Shown: one piece after another, positions 28,601 through 36,904 of the stretch | Layout of the letters: each line of letters opens with the position of its first letter | How positions within the stretch are numbered: position 1 is the first letter of the stretch | NCBI RefSeq assembly: GCF_003479405.1 | Contig: NZ_QUHB01000001.1 | Location: 412,025 to 476,024, forward strand | Reading direction: 5' to 3' | Source of the DNA: Eubacterium sp. AF16-48 | GTDB lineage: Bacteria > Bacillota > Clostridia > Lachnospirales > Lachnospiraceae | DNA length: 64,000 bases | Notes under the pieces: model-generated | The model's input: only the letters and a program-made list of their open reading frames with translations | The model's database searches: none | What the model was told of the DNA's origin: nothing | Program-made: the position numbers and the translations under genes

Positions 28601-29298
28601 AGTGCCGTATTTAAATCTTCTAAAATGCCATCTAACTCTAATTTGGCAAAATTAACTATTTCTCCTAAAAGCTCTGAATTTTCAAATTCTTCTAAAGTTT
28701 TAATATTATATATATTTCCGCAGTTTTTTACCCATTTTTCCGGGTCACTGTGACCGCAGGCATTTTTGTATAACTGTTCAATCAATTCTTCAATATTATC
28801 TTTAAGCCTTCCTGCCGAATACTGTTTTGCCAGACTCATAAACTTTTCATCTGCCTCTAAATAATAGTCTTCAAGCATTTCTCCTATAACATCCGCCTTA
28901 ATCATTTTTATTTCAGTTTCATCGGCAATTCTGAAATTAGGATCTAAATCTATTTTGTCAAAGTTTTCCCTTACAATCTTTGCACAAAAACTGTCTATGG
29001 TAGATATATCCGCATTATGAATAAGTGAAAGCTGTTTAATAATATTTTCATTGTCAGGATTTTTTTCTATCGCTTCTTCAAGGGCAGCCCTTACACGTTC
29101 CTTCATTTCAGAAGCCGCCGCCCTGGTAAAAGTAACCACAAGAAGCTCGTCGATGTTTACATCACTTTCTTCATCAGTAATCATATTAATAATTCTCTCA
29201 ACTAAAACTGCGGTTTTTCCGGAGCCGGCTGCTGCTGATACTAAAATATTTCTGTTTCTTGTATTAATTACATCTAACTGTTTATCTGTCCACTTCAT
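25648..29298 (-). CDS. addA: ATP-dependent helicase/nuclease subunit A
   Basis: Large subunit of the AddAB double-strand-break processing complex, the Firmicutes counterpart of RecBCD. The 1216-aa protein has an N-terminal UvrD-like helicase: Q motif WTDKQLDVI, Walker A SAAAGSGKTAVL, Walker B IMIDEYQDSN, motif IV NFRSRREV and motif V/VI VKIMSIHKSKGLQFP and ILYVALTRAKEKLI. The C-terminal RecB-type nuclease domain carries GIIDVCFE and IADYKTDKV, the D-x-K catalytic motif. It lies 2 bp downstream of addB with a good ribosome binding site overlapping the addB end. Confidence 0.96.
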   Translation of the reverse strand: MKWTDKQLDVINTRNRNILVSAAAGSGKTAVLVERIINMITDEESDVNIDELLVVTFTRAAASEMKERVRAALEEAIEKNPDNENIIKQLSLIHNADISTIDSFCAKIVRENFDKIDLDPNFRIADETEIKMIKADVIGEMLEDYYLEADEKFMSLAKQYSAGRLKDNIEELIEQLYKNACGHSDPEKWVKNCGNIYNIKTLEEFENSELLGEIVNFAKLELDGILEDLNTALKISMETDGPGCVDGLTQLMESISEIQKQNNYNKMRLAFRGVKSVTLRGAKGCDEAKKKQVQDIKKKAMDRLGKLESELFEQTVEEMAADIIKSHDSVSMIIKLTLDFMKRFADKKGEKGIMDFNDQAHFALKILLSEDEKGNVYPTDVARQMAENYKEIMIDEYQDSNYVQEDILNSVSKGQGVNNIFMVGDVKQSIYRFRQAEPGLFLHKYDTYSQDLTKDCCKIILDKNFRSRREVINSVNYIFNYIMTEKVGGINYKNGNGLTYGAKYDESINKQDNSTEIFMVEGEGREDEADFVAKKILEITDPENGLKITEEGQNKRRVKYSDITILLRSLKGVSDIYLQALEDNGIPAVADSKTGYYRTIEVRTVVSALSVIDNPYQDIPLATILISPMFSFTENELAVIKAENICEYLYDNLLLYKETGSDAEIKVKVKGFLDFLDDYRKRSVYIKVYELIEQLVNETGYDYYISSMPGGKRRHLNIEALKEKAVAYENISYKGVFNFIRYIEKLQYLDSDDGEAGISQENDNTVKIMSIHKSKGLQFPVVFLCDTNGGGRNDTDKIVVDDNGNIGVDMIDENLKVKSPTIVKRLIRRKNKQEDMAERLRILYVALTRAKEKLIITGVTKKLTKTISDLKESMYNVKDEMSYSNIVNAPNMFTWIGKTVAKNKAFDTIAEREFNGTKARDEMYNAEADIVINTVEAEDMLYQEGKALIKDEIDSKKFDRIFNLKADNGDDVKKKFDFTYQYLDDVTLHSKASVTEIKKQSMAYVEEIDGNQEFHKETEVPEIIPDFAREDISGNETLYGAERGTAYHRVFELLDFDMEEYTIDTVKEMIESFVDKGLMTKEQAGCIYYKDIISFTKTDLFNRMKKAYKKGKLYRERKFLLGVKANEINGRSNSDETMIIQGIIDVCFEEDGEFVIADYKTDKVKTMEELDKRYHVQLECYKLAIERISQINVKEMIIYSVTLGKEAEIKKEDKGE

Positions 29299-29300
29299 AT

Positions 29301-32300
29301 TTACTCTCCTTTATTTTTCTCAGTGTTTAGACGGCTAATAACCTGTTTTAAGTCTAATTTTTCTAATTGTCTGTATCTGTCTCCAACCTTTAGGTCAAAA
29401 CCGCACACGCCACCATATGGACAGTAAGTGCAGGCGTTTTCCGTAGGATTAATCTGAATATTACCATCAATAATATCCTTTCGCATATTTTCAGCCATAT
29501 CATAAACATGATTTATGAATTTCATATAATTATTGCTTTCAATCACTGTACTTCTGCTGCTTAATCCTGTTTTTGTGGTTCCTACTTTAATTATTTTAGA
29601 ATTACCTGTTGCCTGTGACAATTCCTTATCAATTGCTTCTATTACATTAAAATCAGAATTTACAAGTCCACTCATTCTATAGCATTTATACTGCTCATCC
29701 TGAACTTTTTCTTCCATTAATTCTTCATCAGATACTGTTTCCTTTGTGCCTTTTTTTCTGTATTCTTCCCTTACTTTTCTTATATCCGGGCGGTCAATAT
29801 ATGGATTTTGAATATGGAAATAAAGTCCTGCTCCCGGAAGGACAGTTTTATCGGGATTTTTCTTTTTTTCAAATTCCATGGCATCCTTTAAATAAACCAT
29901 AAGCTGCATCTGCATTCCAAAAAAGGTATCTGTAACATTAAATTCCGTTGTTCCTGATTTATAATCTATAACCTTTACAAAAATTTCGTTATTTTTTTCA
30001 TAGGTATCTACCCTGTCAATTCTTCCATGAGTGATTCTAAGCTCATATTCTGACGGCACAAAATCTCCGGAATCAATATGTCTAATCAACACATCAATTG
30101 TTTTTTCTGCTGTTTCCCTAACCTGATTTTTAATAAAAATGTTACGTGCAGAACTGTCTAATGCATCATTTTCATAATTTTCCATTGTATCCACAACGCA
30201 ATTATTAAGGATGGCATTATAGGTTTCCTTTTCTAAATTTTCCCAATGCAATCCTTCTTTTTGCACATTAACAAAAAACTTATTTATTACCTCATGATAT
30301 AAATTTCCAATGTCATAAGCAGCTATCTCATATTCTCTTCTTTCTCCTAACTTAAGACCATTTCTTAAAAACTGGGAATAGGCGCAGGCTGCATATTTTT
30401 CTAATCTGGTTATACCTATGTTTTCCTTATCTTCGTATAGCTTTCTGGCATTTTCCCTGCTGAGATAAGGCTGTCTTCCCTTATAAAATGTTCCTTTTTT
30501 AATTAATTTAAGACACTTCTTAGCATCTGCATCATCATATAATACGGAACAAAGAACTTCAAAAAGCCTGTCTTCCTTTCCTGATTTGTATTCTCCTGCA
30601 TTGGCTGCAATATAATCTAATGCCTCTCTTTTAGTTGTTATTTCTTCAAGACTATTTGCATATTTTTCTTCATCCTTAATTTTTAAGTCTGAAAACATTT
30701 TTTGCAAATCGCTTATTAAATATGATTTTCTAAGAGTCTTTCCTGCATTGTCAGTCTTACTAAGGGTAAGAATGACTTTTTCCGTAGGTTTTGCTAAAAG
30801 TGAATATAAATAAACCTTCTGCTTAAATATATTTTCTCTGGCTGTAGGGGCTAAAACAAAGCCTTCCTTTTCATCTGCTTTAAGGAAATCCCTGTCTGAA
30901 TCTGTAATTATTCCACCATTGGTTGCCATTTTAGGAATAATTCCGTCATTAACTCCTAAAAAGAAAATAATCTTCTTTGTATCCTTAAGTCTTGTTCTTT
31001 CAATATCTCCCACCATAAGGGTATCTAATCCGGGAGGTATTATTCCTACTTTAGCCTCTAAAAATCCCGCCTTTAATATTTCCACATATTCCTTTGGAGA
31101 AACTGTTTCTTCCCCCATTAAATCAACAATTCTTTCAAGCATTAAAATAATAACCCCATATATCTGCTGATATTCTTTTGATAATTCAGGTTTATTATCT
31201 TTTTCAAACATATCTACGTAATCATTTATTCTTTTTTCCATGTTAGTGGAAAGAATAAAATTATAAAGTGCTAAGGTGAAATCTTTTATTGTGGCTTTTT
31301 TGTCCTTAAGAGTGGTTCTTAAAGCTAAAATGTCATTATATATTTTCTCCCTTACATTATTAACCGTAACAAGTCTCTCTTCAAATCCCTTATAACATTT
31401 TTCCCATTTAGCAGAATAACTTTTAAAACCGCGACGACCAAATCTTCTAATATAATTTTCAAAAACATCAATGTCATTTCTGTTTATTTCCAGCAAATTA
31501 AGTCTTAACATTCTCATAACAGCATCATAAGAAAAGTCCATTGCTATTACGTCAAGCACTGCTATAATCCCGTCCACAAAAGGATTAGATGAAATATCTC
31601 TTTTGTGGTCAATAAACGCCGGAATATCATATTTTTTCAGTTCTTCTTCTAAATAAATATAGTAGTTTGCCATATCCCCGGTAATTATGGCAATATCGTT
31701 GTATCTGTAGTTTTTATTTACAATTAAATCTGAAATTTTTGCCACCACAAAAGCTACTTCACTGCGGGGATTTGGCAGGGAGTAGATTTCAATGGCATCA
31801 TTATAATTTTCAGTTTTTTCCAATTTCTTATTTCTGAAAATGTTTTCTTCAATATGGCATAATGCTTTATTATTTTTTATTCTATAAGGAACCTTACCTT
31901 CTCCGGCAATTAATGTTTCATTTATGTTTACATTATTTCTTTTAGCTAAAGTTTTAAGCTTTGCTATGGTTTCCTTGCTTAAGGAAAACAACTCATATTT
32001 ATTAAATGTGGTAAAATCTTTCTCATTTTCAGGCAAAGTAATACTTACCATAACGCCTTTTGAATACTTCATTAACAATTCCAATACTTTATACTGAATT
32101 GGCGTAAATCCTGTAAAACTGTCAAAATAAAAATAGGTATTTTTTATAATTTCAGATTGTCCCACATATTTGCAAAATATCTCCAGCACATCCTCTGTTG
32201 TTATCATTTTATCCTGTATGTACTCATCAAAGGCTTTTCTAATCACTAAAATATCCTTTAGCTTATGATAAAGAGCCGGTCTTCTTCCACACAAATCAAG

Positions 32301-32738
32301 CATATTATCCATATCTGTATCTGATATGTAATATTGCTTAAGCTCTGACAAAACCGACTTTACCTTTTCCACAAATCCCGGCATTGCTGTTTTATTTTTG
32401 TATATAATAAGCTCCTTTTTACACTGTTCCAGCACTTTTCTTATAACAAGGGATTTCCCCAAATCATCCATTACCTTGTAATTAATTATACCCTGCTCTT
32501 CAAATATTAAATATGCCAGACGGTTAAGACTGGTAACTTCTATGTTAAAACTACCTCCTAGTCCATATTCCTCGTTAATCATTGTAAGTATCTGCTTTTG
32601 GGTTTCCATGGAAAATTGCTCCGGAACCACTGCAAGGATATTTTTATCCAGATTATTCATGGATGTATCTATTAAATTCTTATATAACAAAGTAGACTTT
32701 CCTGAGCCTGCCCTTCCTATAATAAACTGTAATGACAT
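29301..32738 (-). CDS. addB: ATP-dependent helicase/nuclease subunit B
   Basis: Second subunit of AddAB, 1145 aa. An N-terminal Walker A GRAGSGKSTLLYK is followed by a degenerate helicase core. The C-terminal nuclease has GRIDRVD and VKVIDYKSGTT. The 4Fe-4S clamp cysteines of AddB are visible: one in AACAYSQFL, then C-x2-C-x5-C in CTYCPYGGVCG near the end. The gene opens an eight-gene run ending at GNAT. The ATG is preceded by GGGGAGG. The leader upstream of it is full of hairpins (32785-32916). Confidence 0.95.
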   Translation of the reverse strand: MSLQFIIGRAGSGKSTLLYKNLIDTSMNNLDKNILAVVPEQFSMETQKQILTMINEEYGLGGSFNIEVTSLNRLAYLIFEEQGIINYKVMDDLGKSLVIRKVLEQCKKELIIYKNKTAMPGFVEKVKSVLSELKQYYISDTDMDNMLDLCGRRPALYHKLKDILVIRKAFDEYIQDKMITTEDVLEIFCKYVGQSEIIKNTYFYFDSFTGFTPIQYKVLELLMKYSKGVMVSITLPENEKDFTTFNKYELFSLSKETIAKLKTLAKRNNVNINETLIAGEGKVPYRIKNNKALCHIEENIFRNKKLEKTENYNDAIEIYSLPNPRSEVAFVVAKISDLIVNKNYRYNDIAIITGDMANYYIYLEEELKKYDIPAFIDHKRDISSNPFVDGIIAVLDVIAMDFSYDAVMRMLRLNLLEINRNDIDVFENYIRRFGRRGFKSYSAKWEKCYKGFEERLVTVNNVREKIYNDILALRTTLKDKKATIKDFTLALYNFILSTNMEKRINDYVDMFEKDNKPELSKEYQQIYGVIILMLERIVDLMGEETVSPKEYVEILKAGFLEAKVGIIPPGLDTLMVGDIERTRLKDTKKIIFFLGVNDGIIPKMATNGGIITDSDRDFLKADEKEGFVLAPTARENIFKQKVYLYSLLAKPTEKVILTLSKTDNAGKTLRKSYLISDLQKMFSDLKIKDEEKYANSLEEITTKREALDYIAANAGEYKSGKEDRLFEVLCSVLYDDADAKKCLKLIKKGTFYKGRQPYLSRENARKLYEDKENIGITRLEKYAACAYSQFLRNGLKLGERREYEIAAYDIGNLYHEVINKFFVNVQKEGLHWENLEKETYNAILNNCVVDTMENYENDALDSSARNIFIKNQVRETAEKTIDVLIRHIDSGDFVPSEYELRITHGRIDRVDTYEKNNEIFVKVIDYKSGTTEFNVTDTFFGMQMQLMVYLKDAMEFEKKKNPDKTVLPGAGLYFHIQNPYIDRPDIRKVREEYRKKGTKETVSDEELMEEKVQDEQYKCYRMSGLVNSDFNVIEAIDKELSQATGNSKIIKVGTTKTGLSSRSTVIESNNYMKFINHVYDMAENMRKDIIDGNIQINPTENACTYCPYGGVCGFDLKVGDRYRQLEKLDLKQVISRLNTEKNKGE

Positions 32739-32784
32739 ATTTTCCTCCCCAATATCATTTCAAAATCTATAACTTATAACTTTT

Positions 32785-32916
32785 GAAACACCTGATGTGT
32801 TTCTTTCTATGACTTTTGAAACGGTATAGGATTACCGTTTCAAAAATTTGCTTCGCAAATCACGCCCCTTCGGGGCTGGTCAACTACGATTTTGAAACAC
32901 CTGATGTGTTTCAAAA
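32785..32916. repeat. Cluster of five hairpins in the addB leader
   Basis: Five adjacent perfect inverted repeats lie in the addB/FMN-like divergent gap: 32785-32803 (7-bp stem), 32814-32845 (13-bp stem, 6-nt loop), 32846-32860 (6-bp stem, TTC loop), 32864-32876 (5-bp GC stem, TTC loop) and 32890-32916 (11-bp stem). The first and last share an identical 19-base core, GAAACACCTGATGTGTTTC. No gene fits in 32739-33030. On the addB side a TTGACA at about 32945-32955 could start a transcript that reads through all five. Confidence 0.8.
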
Positions 32917-33030
32917 TCTATATTTAAGTATAGTATATAGGATGTGTCAATTTCAACACATACTTTTGTCATACTTTGCCCCTGACATTAATAAATTAGA
33001 ATATAATCAAATTTAAAGTGAGGAGTCAGT

Positions 33031-33468
33031 ATGGGAAAAAGTCCAAAATTCATGGTATTTCATTTAAAGGAGCTTATATACACCGTAGTATTTGTACTCC
33101 TTGGTATTGTTCTTGTAATTTCATTAATTTTTATGTTTTGTAATAGAAACAGTGATGAAAAAAAGGAAAAAAGTTCCTCAGGGCAATATGAGGCCGGAGT
33201 ATATACCTCCTGTGTCACACTGAACGGAAATCCAATGGAGGTAACTGTCACTCTTGATAGCAATCACATTAATTCTATTACGGTGGACAACATAAGCGAT
33301 GCGATAACAACTATGTATCCTTTAGTAGAACCAGCTTTTGAAGATATTTCAAAGCAAATTGTGGATACCCAGTCAGTAGACAATATTAAGTTTTCGGAAG
33401 AAAGCCAATATACATATTCTTTACTATACAACGCCATTGTAGACACTATTAACAAAGGTAAAAAATAA
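33031..33468 (+). CDS. Membrane-anchored FMN-binding-domain-like protein
   Basis: A 145-aa protein with one N-terminal membrane helix (about residues 15-38), a short Ser/Lys linker and a small extracytoplasmic domain. The domain resembles the FMN_bind fold: YEAGVYTSCVTLNGNPMEVTVTLDSNHINSITV followed by a helical end (TYSLLYNAIVDTINKGKK). The Ser/Thr-rich SGAT flavinylation motif of electron-transfer FMN_bind proteins is missing, so covalent flavin attachment is unlikely. Function is unknown. GAGGAG precedes the ATG. It is monocistronic and divergent from addB. Confidence 0.7.
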   Translation: MGKSPKFMVFHLKELIYTVVFVLLGIVLVISLIFMFCNRNSDEKKEKSSSGQYEAGVYTSCVTLNGNPMEVTVTLDSNHINSITVDNISDAITTMYPLVEPAFEDISKQIVDTQSVDNIKFSEESQYTYSLLYNAIVDTINKGKK

Positions 33469-33484
33469 CAATAGTCTTAAGTAT

Positions 33485-33510
33485 AAAAAGACGGGAACTC
33501 CCGTCTTTTT
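33485..33510. terminator. Bidirectional terminator between the FMN-binding-like gene and nadE
   Basis: An 11-bp stem (33485-33495 with 33500-33510) with a 4-nt loop is flanked by A5 and T5, so it serves the two convergent genes. Confidence 0.9.
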
Positions 33511-33522
33511 ACCTTTGCTTTT

Positions 33523-35424
33523 TTATTTAATTTCATCCAGCCATTCTTTAACACTGGCATCACTAGGCATTCTTAAATCTCCCCTAGGTGATACGGCAAC
33601 TGTACCTACCTTTGGTCCATCCGGCAGACAGCTTCTCTTAAACTGCTGTGAGAAAAATCTCCTGTAAAAGGTCTTAAGCCATTTTTTTATAGTTTCTGTA
33701 TCATATTCCCCATCAAAGGCAAGTTCTGCAAGAAACTGTATTTTTTTCGGAGTATATCCAAATCTTAACATATAGTAAAGGAAGAAATCATGAAGCTCAT
33801 AAGGACCTACAAGCTCTTCTGTTTTCTGGGCTATCACTCCGTCCTTTGGTGGTAAAAGTTCAGGGCTCACCGGTGTGTCTAAAATATCATACAAAATGTT
33901 GCTGATTTTTCCTTCATTTACATCTGCATAATATTTAACTAAATGCCTTACAAGAGTTTTTGGAACTCCTGCATTTACCCCATACATGGACATATGATCT
34001 CCATTATAAGTTGCCCATCCTAATGCCAGTTCCGACATATCTCCTGTTCCAATTACCATTCCATTGTATTTGTTTGCCAAATCCATCAAAAGATACGTTC
34101 TTTGTCTTGCCTGGGCATTTTCATAAGTAACATCGTGATTTTCAATATTATGTTCTATTTGGGCAAGATGCAATGTAACTGCTTCTGATATGTTAATTTC
34201 CTTAAAGTCACATCCTAATTTCTTAATTAGCTCCACCGCATTTAAGTATGTTCTGTCTGTGGTTCCAAAGCCCGGCATTGTCACTGCATGTATTCCTTTT
34301 CTGTCAAGTCCCAATGCATCAAAAGCCTTTACTGTAACAAGAAGTGCCAATGTGGAATCAAGACCACCTGAAATTCCTATTACTGCATTTGAGCATCCTG
34401 TATGTTCAAGACGTCTTCTAAGTCCCCAGGTCTGAATTTCCAATATTTCCTCGCATCTTGCATTTCTCTTATTTGTATCTGACGGTACAAAAGGTGCCTT
34501 GTCAATATATCTGTCAACTTTCACTTCTTTATTTTTAAGTTTAACAGATACATTCATATAATCCTCATTATCCGGGTTTACATAGAATGTTGTCATTCTT
34601 TGTCTTTCTGTGGCAATCTTATCTAAATCTATATCTCCATAGGTTATATTACTGCTTTCAAAACGCTTTGACTGGGCTACCATGGTTCCGTTTTCCGCTA
34701 TGATGTTATGCCCTGCAAATACTAAATCGGTAGATGATTCACCATCTCCTGCATCTGAATAAATATATGCACAAATGTTTTTTGCCGACTGCATTTCCAC
34801 TAACTTTCTTCTATAATCAGCCTTTCCGGTAATTTCATCACTGGCAGAAAGGTTTAATATAACATTAGCTCCTGCTAAAGCATGGTTTGTACTTGGTGGA
34901 TTTGGTACCCACAAATCTTCACATATTTCAATGGCAAAGGTGAAATTCTCTATATTGCCACAATCAAAAATCAAATTTGTTCCAAATGGGATTTCTCCCC
35001 TTGTTTCACCTTTTTTAATTCCCTCTCCTGATGTAAAATGTCGTCCCTCATAAAATTCTGAGTAACTTGGAATAAATGATTTTGGCACTATTCCTTTAAT
35101 TTCTCCTGCATATATTACTACTCCGCAATTATACAGTTTATTTTTATGTCTTATTGGTGCCCCAACTACTGAAACAATTTCCATATCTTTCGTATCTTTT
35201 GCTAACTCATTTATTTTTTCAAATGCCAAATCTAACATATTTTTTTGCCAGAACAAATCCGATGCAGTGTATCCTGTAATGCATAGTTCCGGAAAAACTA
35301 TAAGCTGTGCTCCGTTTTTATATGCTTCTTCTGTCATTTTTGCTATTTCTAATTTATTGTGACCACAGTCACCTATAACAATTTTAGGTGTTGCAGCTGC
35401 GACCTTTACATATCCGTTATTCAT
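33523..35424 (-). CDS. nadE: Glutamine-dependent NAD+ synthetase
   Basis: Last step of NAD synthesis: amidation of nicotinate adenine dinucleotide using glutamine. The 633-aa two-domain form has an N-terminal nitrilase-type glutaminase with Glu in VFPELCITGY, Lys in IVPKSFIPSY and the nucleophile Cys in AIEICEDLW. The C-terminal synthetase has the PP-loop GISGGLDSTLALL, TGDMSELALGWATY and PPKDGVIAQKTEE. AAGGAGG lies before the ATG. It is monocistronic, convergent with the FMN-binding-like gene. Confidence 0.96.
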   Translation of the reverse strand: MNNGYVKVAAATPKIVIGDCGHNKLEIAKMTEEAYKNGAQLIVFPELCITGYTASDLFWQKNMLDLAFEKINELAKDTKDMEIVSVVGAPIRHKNKLYNCGVVIYAGEIKGIVPKSFIPSYSEFYEGRHFTSGEGIKKGETRGEIPFGTNLIFDCGNIENFTFAIEICEDLWVPNPPSTNHALAGANVILNLSASDEITGKADYRRKLVEMQSAKNICAYIYSDAGDGESSTDLVFAGHNIIAENGTMVAQSKRFESSNITYGDIDLDKIATERQRMTTFYVNPDNEDYMNVSVKLKNKEVKVDRYIDKAPFVPSDTNKRNARCEEILEIQTWGLRRRLEHTGCSNAVIGISGGLDSTLALLVTVKAFDALGLDRKGIHAVTMPGFGTTDRTYLNAVELIKKLGCDFKEINISEAVTLHLAQIEHNIENHDVTYENAQARQRTYLLMDLANKYNGMVIGTGDMSELALGWATYNGDHMSMYGVNAGVPKTLVRHLVKYYADVNEGKISNILYDILDTPVSPELLPPKDGVIAQKTEELVGPYELHDFFLYYMLRFGYTPKKIQFLAELAFDGEYDTETIKKWLKTFYRRFFSQQFKRSCLPDGPKVGTVAVSPRGDLRMPSDASVKEWLDEIK

Positions 35425-35481
35425 TTTTTTCCTCCTTAATTAATAGGACAATTTTATCATTATACGTTAATAAATACAAAT

Positions 35482-35540
35482 AAAAGTTTCAGGCAACAGA
35501 TTAATGAACCTTAATCCTGTTTTTGTCACCTGAAACTTTT
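35482..35540 (-). terminator. Terminator of the amidase gene
   Basis: A 12-bp outer stem (35482-35493 with 35529-35540) has a further helix inside. On the minus strand it ends in TTTTATTT just after the amidase stop codon. Confidence 0.8.
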
Positions 35541-35548
35541 TCATAAAA

Positions 35549-36316
35549 TCAGCTTCTTATAAATGTATTATAGCCCATTGCCCTAAGCCTTTGTTCCATT
35601 TCTACAGCATTATCAAGGCTTTTAAATTCTCCTACCCGGACTTTGTATAATCCGTCTTCGAAGACCACCATAGCCGGAAACTGCATGGCTTTAAGCTGGG
35701 CTGCCATATTATTGGCTAACTGTCCGTTCCTAAATGCTCCTACCTGAATAGTATAAACCTGGGCATCCGTGGCAGAAATTCCACTATCATCTAATGTATC
35801 AATTATGGCATCTGCAATACCCTGAGCAATTTCATTAAAATTATTATCAAATAATTCATTATCTTTATCTGAATTAATAAATCCTGCCTCAATTAAAACT
35901 GCCGGCATTTTTGTACGCTTTAAAACCACAAGATTTGGTCTTTCCACAATTCCCTTATCTTCAAAACCGATTGCCGTAAGATTTTTGTTAATGTTTTCCG
36001 CTAATTTTTCCTTTAAACCTTCCCTGTTATACACCAAAGTCTGTACTCCTGTGTAAGTATTAGGTACAGCTGAGGAATTTCTGTGGAAAGATACAAACAA
36101 ATCTCCGCCTGCATTGTTGGCAATCATTGCCTTTTCAAAAGGAGTATTATATACATCAGCAGTTCTGGTATATTCCACATCAAAGCCTGCATTAGTTAAA
36201 AGTTTTCCTACTGCCATGGCAAGTGCCAATGCATCATCCTTTTCCTGTCTTCCATTAAAGTTTGCACCCGGGTCAGAACCACCGTGCCCCGGGTCTAATA
36301 TTATTTTATAAGCCAT
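35549..36316 (-). CDS. N-acetylmuramoyl-L-alanine amidase (Amidase_3) with SPOR domain
   Basis: Zinc amidase that cleaves the bond between MurNAc and the stem peptide. The catalytic domain fills residues 1-175 with zinc ligands H11 (DPGHGG), E25 and H78 (SFHRNS) and catalytic E143 (LIEAGF). A C-terminal SPOR peptidoglycan-binding domain covers about 185-255 (YTIQVGAFRNGQLANNMAAQL, then LYKVRVGEF). There is no signal peptide, as in the B. subtilis mother-cell lytic enzymes CwlC/CwlH, so a role in mother-cell lysis late in sporulation is plausible. The ribosome binding site is weak, which would fit specialised expression. Confidence 0.9.
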   Translation of the reverse strand: MAYKIILDPGHGGSDPGANFNGRQEKDDALALAMAVGKLLTNAGFDVEYTRTADVYNTPFEKAMIANNAGGDLFVSFHRNSSAVPNTYTGVQTLVYNREGLKEKLAENINKNLTAIGFEDKGIVERPNLVVLKRTKMPAVLIEAGFINSDKDNELFDNNFNEIAQGIADAIIDTLDDSGISATDAQVYTIQVGAFRNGQLANNMAAQLKAMQFPAMVVFEDGLYKVRVGEFKSLDNAVEMEQRLRAMGYNTFIRS

Positions 36317-36378
36317 ATTAAACCATTACAAAACTATTTATCATAATAGATTATGCTTATTTTTAATAATTGATACCC

Positions 36379-36732
36379 TTATTTTTTAGTTGTAGTGTTA
36401 TTCTGTGTTGTAGTATTTTTCTTAGTTGTATTGTTGTTATTGTTGCTGTTATTTTTATTATTATTTCCATCCATATCATCAATAACATCATCTACGCCGT
36501 CTTTAATATCATTTCCAATATCATCTACCACACCGTCATTTTTTGTTCCGTTATTATCTGCATTTCCATTATTTGTGGTATCGTTAATAATACCTGAATT
36601 TGCACCGTTTTCTGTTGTAACATTCTCTGTTGTTGTGGCATTTTCATCATTGTTTGTGTTGCCACATGCTGCAAAACATAATGCAGACACTAACAATGTC
36701 ATGGCTAATAAGTAAATTTTAAATGTTTTCAT
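36379..36732 (-). CDS. Asn/Thr-rich lipoprotein
   Basis: A 117-aa secreted lipoprotein with a clear signal peptide and lipobox (FAAC, Cys23). The mature part is low-complexity, dominated by Asn, Thr, Asp and Gly, with an acidic helical patch (VVDDIGNDIKDGVDDVIDDMDG) and a Thr/Asn/Lys tail. No domain is recognised. GGAGGA precedes the ATG. It lies 62 bp upstream of the amidase gene on the same strand, so it may share its transcript, but the role is unknown. Confidence 0.75.
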   Translation of the reverse strand: MKTFKIYLLAMTLLVSALCFAACGNTNNDENATTTENVTTENGANSGIINDTTNNGNADNNGTKNDGVVDDIGNDIKDGVDDVIDDMDGNNNKNNSNNNNNTTKKNTTTQNNTTTKK

Positions 36733-36838
36733 ACTATAAATCCTCCAAATGATTTTCCATATCTTATCGGTTTTCTCAAATTTTTCTCTTTGTTTCCACC
36801 CGATAACAATATTGTTTTCACTTTTTTAATTTTTATAC

Positions 36839-36890
36839 AAAAAATAGACTGTGTTTTATTGATTTTAATCAAAAAAACAACAGTCTATTT
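36839..36890 (-). terminator. Terminator of dapA-dapB
   Basis: A long stem built from AAATAGACTGT-type arms (36842-36852 with 36879-36890) is followed on the minus strand by six T, just after the dapB stop codon. Confidence 0.8.
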
Positions 36891-36904
36891 AAAAATTCAA
36901 TAAA

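Noticed and set aside
36395..36715. Plus-strand hydrophobic ORF
   Set aside because: Antisense of the Asn/Thr-rich lipoprotein; complementary codons give Leu, Val and Ile automatically.
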